DNA of 64,000 nucleotides from Oscillatoria sp. FACHB-1407 (GTDB lineage Bacteria; Cyanobacteriota; Cyanobacteriia; Elainellales; Elainellaceae): assembly GCF_014697545.1 (NCBI RefSeq), contig NZ_JACJSA010000008.1, forward strand, positions 124,001 to 188,000, given 5' to 3'. The notes below the pieces were generated by a model. That model ran no database searches, was not told the origin of the DNA, and saw only the letters and a list, made by a program, of their open reading frames with translations. Below are positions 36,915 through 44,919 of this stretch, piece after piece. Position numbers and translations under genes: made by a program. Within the stretch, counting starts at the first letter, position 1. Each line of letters starts with the position of its first letter.

Positions 36915-37304
36915 GTGGCTCTGCCTAAAGCCAACCGATTAAAGCGACGGCAAGATTTTAACGCAGTTTATCAGATGGGTTTACGACGTAGTGCAGCCCA
37001 TTTGACGTTAAGAGCCTTAAAGCTGCCATCCCATCCGGCAACCTCTGAAGCAGGCAATGCAATTACTCCGTTGCCAACCTGCATCGGCATTTCAATCAGT
37101 CAAAAAGTAAGTAAGCGAGCTGTCATTCGCAATCGTATTAAGCGACAGATTCGTGCTGCTTTGTCCGAACTATTACCCACCTTTCATCCTGGTTGGTACT
37201 GTGTCATTGTTGTTAGACCTGGAGCAATCCAGTGCGATTATCAGCAATTTCTGCAAGAATTAAAACAGCTATTAGTAGACGCTGAGGTGATCGATGGGTA
37301 TTAA
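36915..37304 (+). CDS. rnpA: ribonuclease P protein component
   Basis: This 129-residue basic protein starts at GTG 36915 (ALPKANRLKRRQDFNAVYQMGLRR) and carries the RNase P signature: VSKRAVIRNRIKRQIRAALSEL. It binds RNase P RNA and assists 5' maturation of tRNA. The first Met of the translated ORF is a GTG codon, which is plausible for this position 50 bp after rpmH. It overlaps the PH-domain gene by 11 bp. Confidence 0.95.
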   Translation: MALPKANRLKRRQDFNAVYQMGLRRSAAHLTLRALKLPSHPATSEAGNAITPLPTCIGISISQKVSKRAVIRNRIKRQIRAALSELLPTFHPGWYCVIVVRPGAIQCDYQQFLQELKQLLVDAEVIDGY

Positions 37305-37680
37305 AGAAGAGGTGTATTTTGAGGGTGCGCCCCACGTCGGAGATTTAATTATCAACATATTGCTGGGGTTCACAGTGATCTGTTTGCCTCTTACAGTCGG
37401 TGCAATCGTCAGAGCACTATGGCTGCGTTACCGCATCACCGATCGCCGAATTTCAGTAACCGGGGGATGGATGGGGCGCGATCGCTCCGATATCATCTAT
37501 TCCGAAGTGGTAAAGGTGGTCAAGGTTCCTCGAGGTCTTGGAATCTGGGGTGATATGGTTGTAACACTCAGGGATGGAAGCCGCTTAGAGTTGAGGGCAG
37601 TACCCCGATTTCGTGAGGTTTACGACTACATTAATGAGCGAATTTCGACCAAAGGTCGCAAGGTAAGCGAGACGGTTTAG
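37294..37680 (+). CDS. bacterial PH (DUF304-type) membrane protein
   Basis: This 128-residue protein has two hydrophobic segments near the start (LIINILLGFTVICLPLTVGAIVRALW) followed by YRITDRRISVTGGWMGRDRSDIIYSEVVKVVKVPRGLGIWGDMVVTLRDGSRLELRAVPRFREV, the bacterial PH/YdbS-like domain. It overlaps rnpA by 11 bp and lies 70 bp before yidC. Its position inside the conserved rnpA-yidC interval is typical of cyanobacteria and suggests a link to membrane protein biogenesis, but its role is not known. Confidence 0.85.
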   Translation: MGIKEEVYFEGAPHVGDLIINILLGFTVICLPLTVGAIVRALWLRYRITDRRISVTGGWMGRDRSDIIYSEVVKVVKVPRGLGIWGDMVVTLRDGSRLELRAVPRFREVYDYINERISTKGRKVSETV

Positions 37681-37750
37681 GCATAAACCTCTAATATTAC
37701 AGGTAGATTAGATTCAGCAAATTCAGAGCACGTTAGGTTGACATAAAAGC

Positions 37751-38902
37751 ATGGATTTTGGTGTTGGGTTTCTCTCCAATAATGTGATGCTGCCGATCCT
37801 GGATTTTTTCTACGGGATCGTACCCAGCTATGGTCTAGCCATCGTGGCTCTGACATTGGTGATTCGATTTGCACTATACCCTTTGAGTGCTGGCTCAATT
37901 CGTAGCATGAGACGTATGCGAGTTGCTCAGCCAGTCATGCAAAAGCGGGTCAAAGAAATTCAGGAACGATATAAAGATGAGCCTGCCAAGTTGCAAGAGG
38001 AGATGGGCAAAATCTATAAGGAGTTTGGCAATCCTCTGTCAGGTTGCTTTCCCTTGATTTTGCAAATGCCAATCCTGTTTGCTTTATTTGCAACTCTACG
38101 GGGATCACCCTTCTCCGATGTGAACTACTCAATCAACCTCCAAATCTTACCTCGAGAGCAGATTGAGCAAATTCAGCCGCAAGCTTTCTCAACCAATCCT
38201 CAAAACATTTACATCGCTGATGGGGTTCATGCTCCGATCGCAGCGTTGATCCCCAGCGGAAATCGTCTAGTTGTTGGTGATAAAACAACCATCGAATTTC
38301 AAACAACTACAGGTAAGCCGTTCAAAGAGCTTGTCTCTGAGTATCCTGAGACACAGTTGGAGCCAACGAACTGGAAGGTTGTAAAGGGTGAAGATCGGGT
38401 TCGCATTGATGAAAGTGGTGTGATTGAAGCTTTACAACCTGGAGATGTCACTCTCCAAGGCACAATTCCAGGTTTAGCCGCAAATAAGGGCTTCCTCTTT
38501 ATCACTGCTTTAGGTCGTGTTGGGGCTGTTAATGCAGATGGCAGTATCAACTGGGACATCGTGGGCATGGTCATCTCCTTTGGGCTGAGCCTCTATGTCA
38601 ACCAGTTACTCTCTGGGCAGGGCGCAAAACCTGGTGATACCAATGCGAACTCCCAGCAAGAGGTGGTGAATAAGTTTACTCCGATTCTGTTTTCAGGAAT
38701 GTTCCTGTTCTTCCCTCTTCCCGCTGGGGTGTTGATGTATATGCTGATTGCAAACATTTTTCAGACATTCCAGACGTTCATTCTCTCTAGAGAGCCCCTT
38801 CCTGAGAATCTGCAAAAGATTGTTGATGAGCAGGACAAGCAAAGTAAAGAGGACGAGCGACCAGCCCTTCCTTTTGAGCCTGGACGTAAGAAGAAAGCCT
38901 GA
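37751..38902 (+). CDS. yidC: membrane protein insertase YidC/Oxa1
   Basis: This 383-residue protein has the first transmembrane part ([30 protein letters not shown]), the cytoplasmic hairpin ([63 protein letters not shown]) and the last helices ([30 protein letters not shown]). Between helix 2 and helix 3 there is a lumen/periplasm-side insertion of about 170 residues with a Big2-like segment ([18 protein letters not shown]); this is typical of cyanobacterial YidC. It inserts thylakoid and plasma membrane proteins. It is followed two bases later by jag. Confidence 0.95.
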   Translation: MDFGVGFLSNNVMLPILDFFYGIVPSYGLAIVALTLVIRFALYPLSAGSIRSMRRMRVAQPVMQKRVKEIQERYKDEPAKLQEEMGKIYKEFGNPLSGCFPLILQMPILFALFATLRGSPFSDVNYSINLQILPREQIEQIQPQAFSTNPQNIYIADGVHAPIAALIPSGNRLVVGDKTTIEFQTTTGKPFKELVSEYPETQLEPTNWKVVKGEDRVRIDESGVIEALQPGDVTLQGTIPGLAANKGFLFITALGRVGAVNADGSINWDIVGMVISFGLSLYVNQLLSGQGAKPGDTNANSQQEVVNKFTPILFSGMFLFFPLPAGVLMYMLIANIFQTFQTFILSREPLPENLQKIVDEQDKQSKEDERPALPFEPGRKKKA

Positions 38903-38904
38903 TC

Positions 38905-39399
38905 ATGGATGACACAAGATTGCAGCAGGGTAAACAATGGTTAGAGCAACTTTTGAAGCTTGCTGCTTTATCCGTCCCTGTTAAGGCGGATCTGGCAGGA
39001 ACTCAAGCTTTAGACGAAAGCTGTTGGCTGACTATTGACCACACAGCTTTAACTCCGGAACAGATAGAAATCTTGACTGGAACGGATGGAGCGGTGATTG
39101 ACTCCATTCAGTACTTAGTCAATACAATCTTGAATCTGGGTCAAGCTGAGGATCAACGTCGAGCTTACACAGTTGAGTTGAATGAATATCGCATTCGTCG
39201 CCAAACCGAGTTGCAGAAGATGGCAGAGCAGGCAGTCAGCCATGTCCGAGAAACGGGTGATGAGTACGAGATGAAGGATTTGTCTTCAGCCGAGAGACGC
39301 CAAGTTCACACTATTCTCAAAGCGTTTGAAGATTTAGAAACTTACAGCCGTGGGCAAGAACCCGATCGCCGCCTTGTCGTTAGACGATTACAAGCGTAG
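38905..39399 (+). CDS. jag: KH/R3H domain RNA-binding protein (Jag-like)
   Basis: This 164-residue protein begins MDDTRLQQGKQWLEQLL; a KH-like part (LTGTDGAVIDSIQYLVNTIL) is followed by the R3H motif, R-x3-H in ERRQVHTIL. The start lies two bases after the yidC stop, so the gene is translated with yidC. In other bacteria the Jag/KhpB protein binds RNA and affects cell shape. The N-terminal Jag_N domain found in firmicute versions is absent, as usual in cyanobacteria. Confidence 0.9.
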   Translation: MDDTRLQQGKQWLEQLLKLAALSVPVKADLAGTQALDESCWLTIDHTALTPEQIEILTGTDGAVIDSIQYLVNTILNLGQAEDQRRAYTVELNEYRIRRQTELQKMAEQAVSHVRETGDEYEMKDLSSAERRQVHTILKAFEDLETYSRGQEPDRRLVVRRLQA

Positions 39400-39484
39400 G
39401 AGCCTGGTAAAAATCTTTTCCTGAATCTCTCTGTGCATCTGCATGGAGGGATTTCATTTAATGTTCAAAATTGACTTTAGTTAA

Positions 39485-39680
39485 CGTGAATTCGGGGTAA
39501 GGATTTTGGCGGTTAAAACAAACCCTGATTCTGGGAAGCCTCCTGACTCGCCTTCGCCTCATCGCATATGGCTACGGCTTTATCAGGACAAAACCGACCT
39601 GCGTCGGTTGAGCAAACCTATAATCTCCGTTAGTTCGCAACGACGGACTTCGTCCTGATGGCCACAAATTCATTCACCAG
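39485..39680 (+). repeat. interspersed repeat family A with nested family B segment
   Basis: Landmarks are GTGAATTCGGGGTAAGG, GACAAAACCGACCTGCGTCG, GGACTTCGTCCTGATGGCC and AATTCATTCACC. Related copies occur at 63325-63480 and about 50676-50780, and reversed at 27971-28075. The central part (39531-39595) is like the end of family B. Confidence 0.75.
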
Positions 39681-39782
39681 AGGCTTAACCCGAATTGAGG
39701 TTAGTTAACTCTAGTCGTTAACCAACGTTCATGTTTCCAATTAGACTGAGAAGAGTGGGTGGCGATCGCCATCCGCGTCAAC

Positions 39783-39889
39783 CTAGTGTGCGAACAAAAA
39801 GTTCTTCAATGTAGGGGGTTTGGGGGCTTTGCCCCCAAGAAGGGGTTCCACCCTTCACCCCTTTCAAAACTTATTTTTTGCTGTGCTAG
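39783..39889 (+). repeat. CTAG-bounded family C element, copy 1
   Basis: About 107 bp from CTAG (39783-39786) to CTAG (39886-39889). The interior has GTGCGAACAAAAAGTTCTTC, a GGGGGCTTTGCCCCC hairpin, GAAGGGGTTCCACCC and AAAACTTATTTTTTGCTGTG. It is nearly the same, in reverse, as the element at 61298-61405. Confidence 0.88.
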
Positions 39890-39961
39890 TAAGACGTACG
39901 GTATTAAGACATACTGTACTCAAGCGTACTGTCTCAACGAGTTGAGAAGGAAGGCTCACTC

Positions 39962-40471
39962 ATGGATGCAATTTATATTCCCCAACTACTCAGGGCACCA
40001 GAGCAGACCGAAACCCTTGAGATTCATGACTACTTACCTGGATTAGAGACATTAACTCCAGTGCAAGGAGTTGTACGAGTGACTCATCGAGGCAACTATT
40101 TAGAGGTGGTCGCTCAAGCCGAAACCATTATTACCCTAACCTGCGATCGCTGTCTCAAGCAGTATAACCATCGACTGTCAATTGATACCTCTGAATTAAT
40201 TTGGCTTGACGAAGCCGCAGCAGATGTCGATAATCTTCCCCTAGAACGGGAGATTACTCTAGAAGAACTGGTTGAGTCCCTTCATCCGCAGGGACACTTC
40301 CATCCTGATGAATGGCTGTACGAGCAACTCTGCTTAGAAATTCCACAGCGAAAACTTTGTGACCAGGAATGTTCTGGCATCTCTCTCAACGATTCTCTTC
40401 CTGAACCGTCTCCCTCCAATGGCGATCGCCGCTGGGCATCTCTTGAAGCATTGAAACGGCAATTCTCATGA
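39962..40471 (+). CDS. DUF177/YceD family protein
   Basis: This 169-residue acidic protein has the YceD/DUF177 pattern: VVRVTHRGNYLEVVAQAETIITLTCDRCLKQYNHRLSI in the first half, and CLEIPQRKLCDQECSGISLN near 120-140 with a C-x3-C pair. YceD/DUF177 proteins are linked to 23S rRNA accumulation and, in plants, chloroplast ribosome biogenesis. The start at 39962 follows a purine-rich GAGAAGGAAGG. Its 3' end overlaps the Ycf46 gene by four bases (ATGA), so both are translationally coupled. Confidence 0.9.
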   Translation: MDAIYIPQLLRAPEQTETLEIHDYLPGLETLTPVQGVVRVTHRGNYLEVVAQAETIITLTCDRCLKQYNHRLSIDTSELIWLDEAAADVDNLPLEREITLEELVESLHPQGHFHPDEWLYEQLCLEIPQRKLCDQECSGISLNDSLPEPSPSNGDRRWASLEALKRQFS

Positions 40472-41985
40472 GTTTTAGTGATGAGTTTGAATTATTGCTG
40501 CGTGCCCGCTACTCACTGATCTACATTCCAACCCGTGAGGAAGAACGGGTCGAAGCTGCGATCGCAGAGTGTGCCAAGCGGCAAGGCAATCGGGGTGTGT
40601 ATATTTGGGATTTCGTTGATGGCTATCAGGGCAACCCCAACGACGAAGGATTTGGGCGGCGGAATCCCCTCCAAGCCCTCGAACTGATCGAAAAACTTCC
40701 GGCAACGGCTCCAGCTGTTTTTATTCTGCGCGACTTTCATCGGTTTCTTGACGATGTGGCAGTTGCTCGTAAGCTCCGAAATTTGGGTCGGTTACTCAAG
40801 TCTCAACCTAAAAACATTGTTCTACTGTCACCTCAGCTCACCATTCCCGATGATTTGGCAGAAACTCTAACAGTAATCGAGTTTCCGCTGCCTGACACCC
40901 AAGAGATTCGGGTAGAACTGGAAAAACTGCTGGCGGCGATGGGGCGATCGCTAGAGGCACGGGTATTGGATGAGTTTGTGCGCTCTTGCCAGGGGCTTTC
41001 GCTCGAACGGATTCGGCGGGTGTTAGCACGGGCGATCGCGACTCACGGAGAATTGCGTCCTGAAGACGTTGACTTGATCCTGGAAGAGAAACGGCAAACA
41101 ATCCGGCAAACCCAAATCCTGGATTTTTACCCAACCGCTGCTAATATTTCCGACATTGGTGGTTTAGATAATCTCAAAGATTGGTTAATCCGACGGGGAG
41201 GAGCCTTTTCAGAGCGGGCACGGCAATACGGTTTACCCCATCCTCGAGGTTTATTGTTAGTGGGGATTCAGGGAACGGGTAAGTCGTTAACCGCAAAGGC
41301 GATCGCTCACCATTGGCATCTACCTCTGTTGCGGTTGGATGTGGGACGGTTGTTTGCGGGTTTAGTGGGTGAGTCAGAATCCAGGACGCGGCAAATGATT
41401 CAGTTAGCAGAAGCCCTAGCTCCCTGCGTCTTGTGGATTGACGAAATTGACAAAGCCTTTGCAGGGCTGGATGGCAGAGGTGATTCCGGAACAACGAGTC
41501 GCGTTTTTGGTACGTTTATCACCTGGTTGGCTGAGAAGGCCTCCCCCGTATTTGTGGTCGCTACTGCCAATAACATTCAAGCATTACCGCCAGAAATGTT
41601 ACGGCGCGGACGATTTGACGAAATCTTCTTTGTCGGTTTGCCCAGTCAGGAAGAGCGCAAAGCCATTTTTACGGTTCACCTGACCCGGCTGCGTCCTCAC
41701 AACCTCAAAAATTACGACGTCGATCGCCTGGCCTATGAAACCCCTGATTTTTCGGGGGCTGAGATCGAGCAAATGTTGGTTGAGGCAATGCATATTGGTT
41801 TCAGCCAAAACCGAGATTTTACGACTGAAGATGTGTTGGAAGCTGCTAGTCAGACCATCCCGCTGGCAAGAACGGCTCAAGAACAGATCCAGGCATTACA
41901 GGATTGGGCAGCATCTGGAAAAGCCCGCATGGCATCACGACAGGGAAATTTGAGCAACCGAATTCAGCAACAGTCATTACAATAA
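40468..41985 (+). CDS. ycf46: AAA+ ATPase, Ycf46-type
   Basis: This 505-residue protein has a degenerate N-terminal half (MSFSDEFELLLRARYSLIYIPTREEERVEAAI) and one full AAA+ domain: Walker A GIQGTGKS near residue 270, Walker B CVLWIDEID and the sensor region ATANNIQALPPEMLRRGRFDEIF. This is the layout of Ycf46, an AAA+ protein conserved in cyanobacteria and red-lineage plastids. In Synechocystis Ycf46 has been linked to photosynthesis and CO2 uptake; the exact role is not settled. It overlaps the YceD gene by four bases. Confidence 0.93.
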   Translation: MSFSDEFELLLRARYSLIYIPTREEERVEAAIAECAKRQGNRGVYIWDFVDGYQGNPNDEGFGRRNPLQALELIEKLPATAPAVFILRDFHRFLDDVAVARKLRNLGRLLKSQPKNIVLLSPQLTIPDDLAETLTVIEFPLPDTQEIRVELEKLLAAMGRSLEARVLDEFVRSCQGLSLERIRRVLARAIATHGELRPEDVDLILEEKRQTIRQTQILDFYPTAANISDIGGLDNLKDWLIRRGGAFSERARQYGLPHPRGLLLVGIQGTGKSLTAKAIAHHWHLPLLRLDVGRLFAGLVGESESRTRQMIQLAEALAPCVLWIDEIDKAFAGLDGRGDSGTTSRVFGTFITWLAEKASPVFVVATANNIQALPPEMLRRGRFDEIFFVGLPSQEERKAIFTVHLTRLRPHNLKNYDVDRLAYETPDFSGAEIEQMLVEAMHIGFSQNRDFTTEDVLEAASQTIPLARTAQEQIQALQDWAASGKARMASRQGNLSNRIQQQSLQ

Positions 41986-42048
41986 TCCGTGTAATGGTGG
42001 GATTCCGGCTATGATTTTGGACTACCACCCTGTTACACAGGAGAGCTC

Positions 42049-42516
42049 ATGAGTTGGTCTGGGTTAATCAAGTTTTTTACTGGGTTTACGCTGGCGATCG
42101 CCCTGTTGTTTTTTGCAGGGGTTAATGTAACCCGCCACCTCATTACTCGGCTGACCGCTCCACCCCCCAGACCTGTTTTTCCAAACGATACTCCCAGCCC
42201 TGTTGCTAGTGCTGCGGCATCCACTCCTCAGACGCAAGCAACGCCTAGCCCTGCTGCTAGTGCCGCCCCTCCAGTGGAGCGATCGCCCTCACCTAACGAA
42301 GCAGGTGCTTTTGAAGCACGGGTAACTGAGCCGATTGGCCTGATTGTGCGCCAGGAACCGAGCAGAGATGCAGAGCGATTGGGCGGGGTCGAATATGATG
42401 AAGTTGTCACTGTGTTAGAAACCACATCTGATGGAGAGTGGCAGCGAGTCCGTCTATCGGGTAGTGGGGTTGAAGGTTGGGTAAAAGCAGGCAATGTTGA
42501 ACAAATCAGTGAATAA
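42049..42516 (+). CDS. membrane-anchored SH3b-domain protein
   Basis: This 155-residue protein has an N-terminal membrane segment (LIKFFTGFTLAIALLFFAGVNV), a Pro/Ala/Ser linker (about residues 40-80, PSPVASAAASTPQTQATPSPAASAAPP) and a bacterial SH3 domain: GLIVRQEPSRDAERLGGVEYDEVVTVLETTSDGEWQRVRL followed by GWVKAGNVEQI. SH3b domains bind peptidoglycan or peptide ligands. It lies 63 bp after ycf46 and 99 bp before a peptidoglycan-binding protein gene, which supports a cell-wall role. It is probably exposed to the periplasm. Confidence 0.85.
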   Translation: MSWSGLIKFFTGFTLAIALLFFAGVNVTRHLITRLTAPPPRPVFPNDTPSPVASAAASTPQTQATPSPAASAAPPVERSPSPNEAGAFEARVTEPIGLIVRQEPSRDAERLGGVEYDEVVTVLETTSDGEWQRVRLSGSGVEGWVKAGNVEQISE

Positions 42517-42615
42517 GAGAATAAATGTTTTTCCTGATTTTGTAGAAATGACATAAAATGTCGCCTAAAGAACCAAACCGACTCAGCTTTACTTGAAAAT
42601 TGCTGTGACAACATC

Positions 42616-43935
42616 ATGCAAGCCTTTTCCACTCGACTGCTAACCACCTTGATTTCGTTGACCGTCAGCCTTCCTGTGTTAGGAGCCGTCCCCGCTCTAG
42701 CACAGTCTTCCTCAGCCAGCAATCCTAGTGAACCCCTATTAATCAGTCAGAGTATTGATTCTGGGGTTTTGCAATTGCAAGATAGCGGCAGTGCCGTCGA
42801 ACAATTGCAGAACCAACTCACGACATTGGGCTATTACGACGGTCCCATCACAGGCTTTTTTGGTTCACTCACTGAAGATGCCGTTATTCGGTTTCAGCAG
42901 GCAAACGGATTAACTTCAGATGGTATTGTGGGTCCAGCAACTCAAGCCGCATTGCAGCGATCGCTCAACTCTCAGAGCCAATCATTTAATGCGTCAACTC
43001 CTGCTGTCGTAAACGACGGGTTGCTGCAACTGGAGGATCAGGGCGACCAAGTTACAGCCCTACAAACCCGTTTACAGCAGCTAGGCTATTACAACGGTCC
43101 CATCACAGGCTTTTTTGGCTCACTCACCGAAGATGCTGTTATTCGGTTTCAGCAGGCAAACGGATTAACCCCGGATGGCATTGTGGGTGCTAGCACTCAA
43201 GCGGCATTGCAGCGATCACCAAACGCTCAGAGCCAATCGTTTAACCCATCGAGTCCTGCCACGGTAGACGATGGAGTGCTGCGTCTAGAGGATCAGGGCG
43301 ACCAAGTCACAGCTCTACAAATTCGGTTGCAAGAACTGGGTTATTACAACGGCCCTGTCACGGGAGTTTTTAGGGAACTGACCGAGGCAGCTGTAATTCA
43401 ATTTCAGCAAGATAACGGATTGACCCCCGATGGCATTGTTGGTCCTGCAACTCAAGCAGCGTTAAGCCGTCGGGTTGCACCAACTCCCCAGGCAACCACT
43501 CTAACAACCCCACCTCGCATCCAAACGGTTCCTCTCGCGACAGCCAACGATGGTTTGTTGCAACTTGGAGATTCCGGACCAGAGGTAGTTACACTGCAAA
43601 ACCGTTTGCGAGAGTTAGGTTTCTATAGCGGTGTCACCAGCGGACAATTTGACGCACAGACCGAGGAAGCCGTCAGGGCTTTTCAGCGATCGCGAGGATT
43701 AACAGCTGATGGCGTTGTTGGTCCTCAAACCGCTTCGTCATTGAATCTTGCCAATATACAGGACCCTGAAGGTGGACGGTATAGTGTTTTAGAACTCCAG
43801 CGACGGTTACGTGACTTACGATTATATTCCGGTCCCCTAGATGGACGCTTAGGACCGGAAACCAGTGCTGCTATTCAAGCCGCTCAACAACGGTTTAACC
43901 TCAGTGAAAGCGACCTTGTGAATGGACAGTTTTAA
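42616..43935 (+). CDS. secreted protein with tandem peptidoglycan-binding domains
   Basis: This 439-residue protein has a signal peptide (MQAFSTRLLTTLISLTVSLPVLGAVPALAQ) and five PG_binding_1 repeats. Repeats 1-3 are nearly identical at DNA level, with a 255-bp period (LGYYDGPITGFFGSLTEDAVIRFQQANGLTSDG for repeat 1). Repeats 4 and 5 are diverged (LREFGFYSG and LRLYSGPLDGRLGPE). The protein is exported and likely binds the peptidoglycan of the cell wall. It points toward furA with 129 bp between the stops. In Anabaena sp. PCC 7120 the equivalent gene alr1690 is known to read into furA as the antisense transcript alpha-furA, and this arrangement is the same. Confidence 0.92.
   Translation: MQAFSTRLLTTLISLTVSLPVLGAVPALAQSSSASNPSEPLLISQSIDSGVLQLQDSGSAVEQLQNQLTTLGYYDGPITGFFGSLTEDAVIRFQQANGLTSDGIVGPATQAALQRSLNSQSQSFNASTPAVVNDGLLQLEDQGDQVTALQTRLQQLGYYNGPITGFFGSLTEDAVIRFQQANGLTPDGIVGASTQAALQRSPNAQSQSFNPSSPATVDDGVLRLEDQGDQVTALQIRLQELGYYNGPVTGVFRELTEAAVIQFQQDNGLTPDGIVGPATQAALSRRVAPTPQATTLTTPPRIQTVPLATANDGLLQLGDSGPEVVTLQNRLRELGFYSGVTSGQFDAQTEEAVRAFQRSRGLTADGVVGPQTASSLNLANIQDPEGGRYSVLELQRRLRDLRLYSGPLDGRLGPETSAAIQAAQQRFNLSESDLVNGQF
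42829..43470. repeat. 255-bp near-identical internal repeats in peptidoglycan-binding gene
   Basis: The GGCTATTAC landmark occurs at 42829 and 43084, with GGTTATTAC at 43339: a period of exactly 255 bp (85 codons). The first two copies are almost identical over about 200 bp, which suggests a recent duplication or gene conversion. Confidence 0.85.
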
Positions 43936-44064
43936 TCATAATACAGCTTGGACAGCTGCCCAACTATCAAACTATAGCAAACCCAAAGGGGTTGCGAGAA
44001 GCGCACTCCAACGGGATACGCCTCTCACGACTCATTTATCTGACAACTTAAATCACTGAAGGGT
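43936..44064. other. gap between peptidoglycan-binding gene and furA without a clear terminator
   Basis: This 129-bp spacer separates two convergent genes. No stem followed by a T-run was found on the plus strand, so transcription from the left can continue into furA. This is the basis for the antisense proposal listed in the findings. Confidence 0.55.
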
Positions 44065-44520
44065 TTAGATGGGTAAAAGTGCTCTCTGACACGTTGGGCA
44101 AACTGCATGGATAATCAGTTGGCAATCGAGTAAGTGATAACCTTCTTTCTGAGCAGTTTTTGTCCCAGTTTTCAAAATTGAGTCGTTTTTAAATTCAACC
44201 GTTTTGTTGCAGCGGACACAAATCAGGTGATGATGGTGATAAGGAGACGGTTGATTCAACTCGTAATGCTTATGCCCCTCTGCCAATTCCAGTTCTCGCA
44301 AAATCCCCATGCGAGCCATCAGCTTGAGGGTGCGATAGATGGTTGACAAACTAATATTCTGACCTTCACTGTGTAAAAGATGATGAAGATCTTCAGCACT
44401 CAGATGATTTCCCTTTGGAAGATTCTGAAAGATTTGCAGAATCACTTCACGCTGAGGGGTTAATCTCCAACCGCGTTCGTTTAATTCAGCTTTGAGCGAG
44501 GATGCGGTGTAGGCTGTCAT
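44065..44520 (-). CDS. furA: Fur family ferric uptake regulator (FurA type)
   Basis: The protein is 151 residues from the ATG at 44520; an in-frame Met upstream at 44562 belongs to the promoter region. The sequence MTAYTASSLKAELNERGWRLTPQREVILQIF is FurA-like; the helix-turn-helix (STIYRTLKLMARMGILRELEL) and the His-rich HYELNQPSPYHHHHLICVRC follow. Two CxxC pairs (CVRC, CPTC) are present. FurA represses iron-uptake genes with Fe2+ as co-repressor and also senses heme and redox state in Anabaena. The neighbour sigC and the convergent peptidoglycan-binding gene match the Anabaena arrangement. A putative Fur box lies in its own promoter. Confidence 0.9.
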   Translation of the reverse strand: MTAYTASSLKAELNERGWRLTPQREVILQIFQNLPKGNHLSAEDLHHLLHSEGQNISLSTIYRTLKLMARMGILRELELAEGHKHYELNQPSPYHHHHLICVRCNKTVEFKNDSILKTGTKTAQKEGYHLLDCQLIIHAVCPTCQRALLPI

Positions 44521-44527
44521 AATGCTC

Positions 44528-44560
44528 TTCTCAATAAGAGACCTTAATTGAGAATGATAC
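44528..44560 (-). promoter_or_regulatory. candidate Fur box / inverted repeat at furA promoter
   Basis: TTCTCAAT (44528-44535) and ATTGAGAA (44547-44554) form a perfect inverted repeat. The stretch TAATTGAGAATGATAC (44545-44560) resembles the iron box core TTGAGAATGATAC. A second similar element (TGTTGAGAATAAAAG) is at about 44595-44609. They lie within 90 bp of the furA ATG at 44520, which suggests autoregulation. Confidence 0.65.
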
Positions 44561-44655
44561 ACAATTTACAACTGATTTTCAAGAAACTCTGCTTGTTGAG
44601 AATAAAAGTTCATCACACCAAATTAAAGACAGTGCTCTATGAGAGCATCCAGCAA

Positions 44656-44693
44656 AAACGGTAGATAGGCTTAGAGACAACCATCTACCGTTT
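44656..44693 (-). terminator. candidate terminator for sigC
   Basis: AAACGGTAGAT (44656-44666) and ATCTACCGTTT (44683-44693) form an 11-bp perfect stem with a 16-nt loop. Read on the minus strand the stem is followed by TTTTTG, as expected for an intrinsic terminator, at about 230 bp after the sigC stop. Confidence 0.7.
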
Positions 44694-44812
44694 CTAACGT
44701 GCTTATCGCTGTATGGTATAGCAACTGTCGAGACCGTTAATTCAAGGAGATGTGTGGGCTGCGCCCCATCCAGGGGTGGAACCCCTGCACCCCGTCCTAA
44801 TCAACCCCTTGG

Positions 44813-44916
44813 TCGCTATAGCTTGAGTCAGAAAGCTTAAGGCAAAGGCTCAAACCCGGATGCTGGGAAAGCTTCCTGACCCGCCGCCGCCCCATTAAAT
44901 GTGGCTACGGCTATAG
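44813..44916 (+). repeat. interspersed repeat family B, copy 3, next to sigC stop
   Basis: The copy begins GCTATAGCTTGAGTCAGAAA and ends AAATGTGGCTACGGCTATAG, and matches 28180-28295 (same orientation) and 31515-31628 (reverse). Its end is three bases from the sigC stop (44920-44922). Confidence 0.85.
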
Positions 44917-44919
44917 AAC

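Larger units (their letters stand above)
39400..39961. other. 562-bp intergenic region made mostly of interspersed repeats
   Basis: The region 39485-39680 is a family A copy with a family B tail nested inside it, and 39783-39889 is a CTAG-bounded family C element. The 60 bp before 39962 contain the promoter region of the YceD gene, with short GTACGGTATTAAGACATACTG-type repeats (tac/gta-rich) near 39895-39945. No gene is present. Confidence 0.65.

Noticed and set aside
39759-40046. 95-residue plus-strand frame over the family C element
   Set aside because: It is in the repeat and in a different frame from the DUF177 gene that it overlaps.
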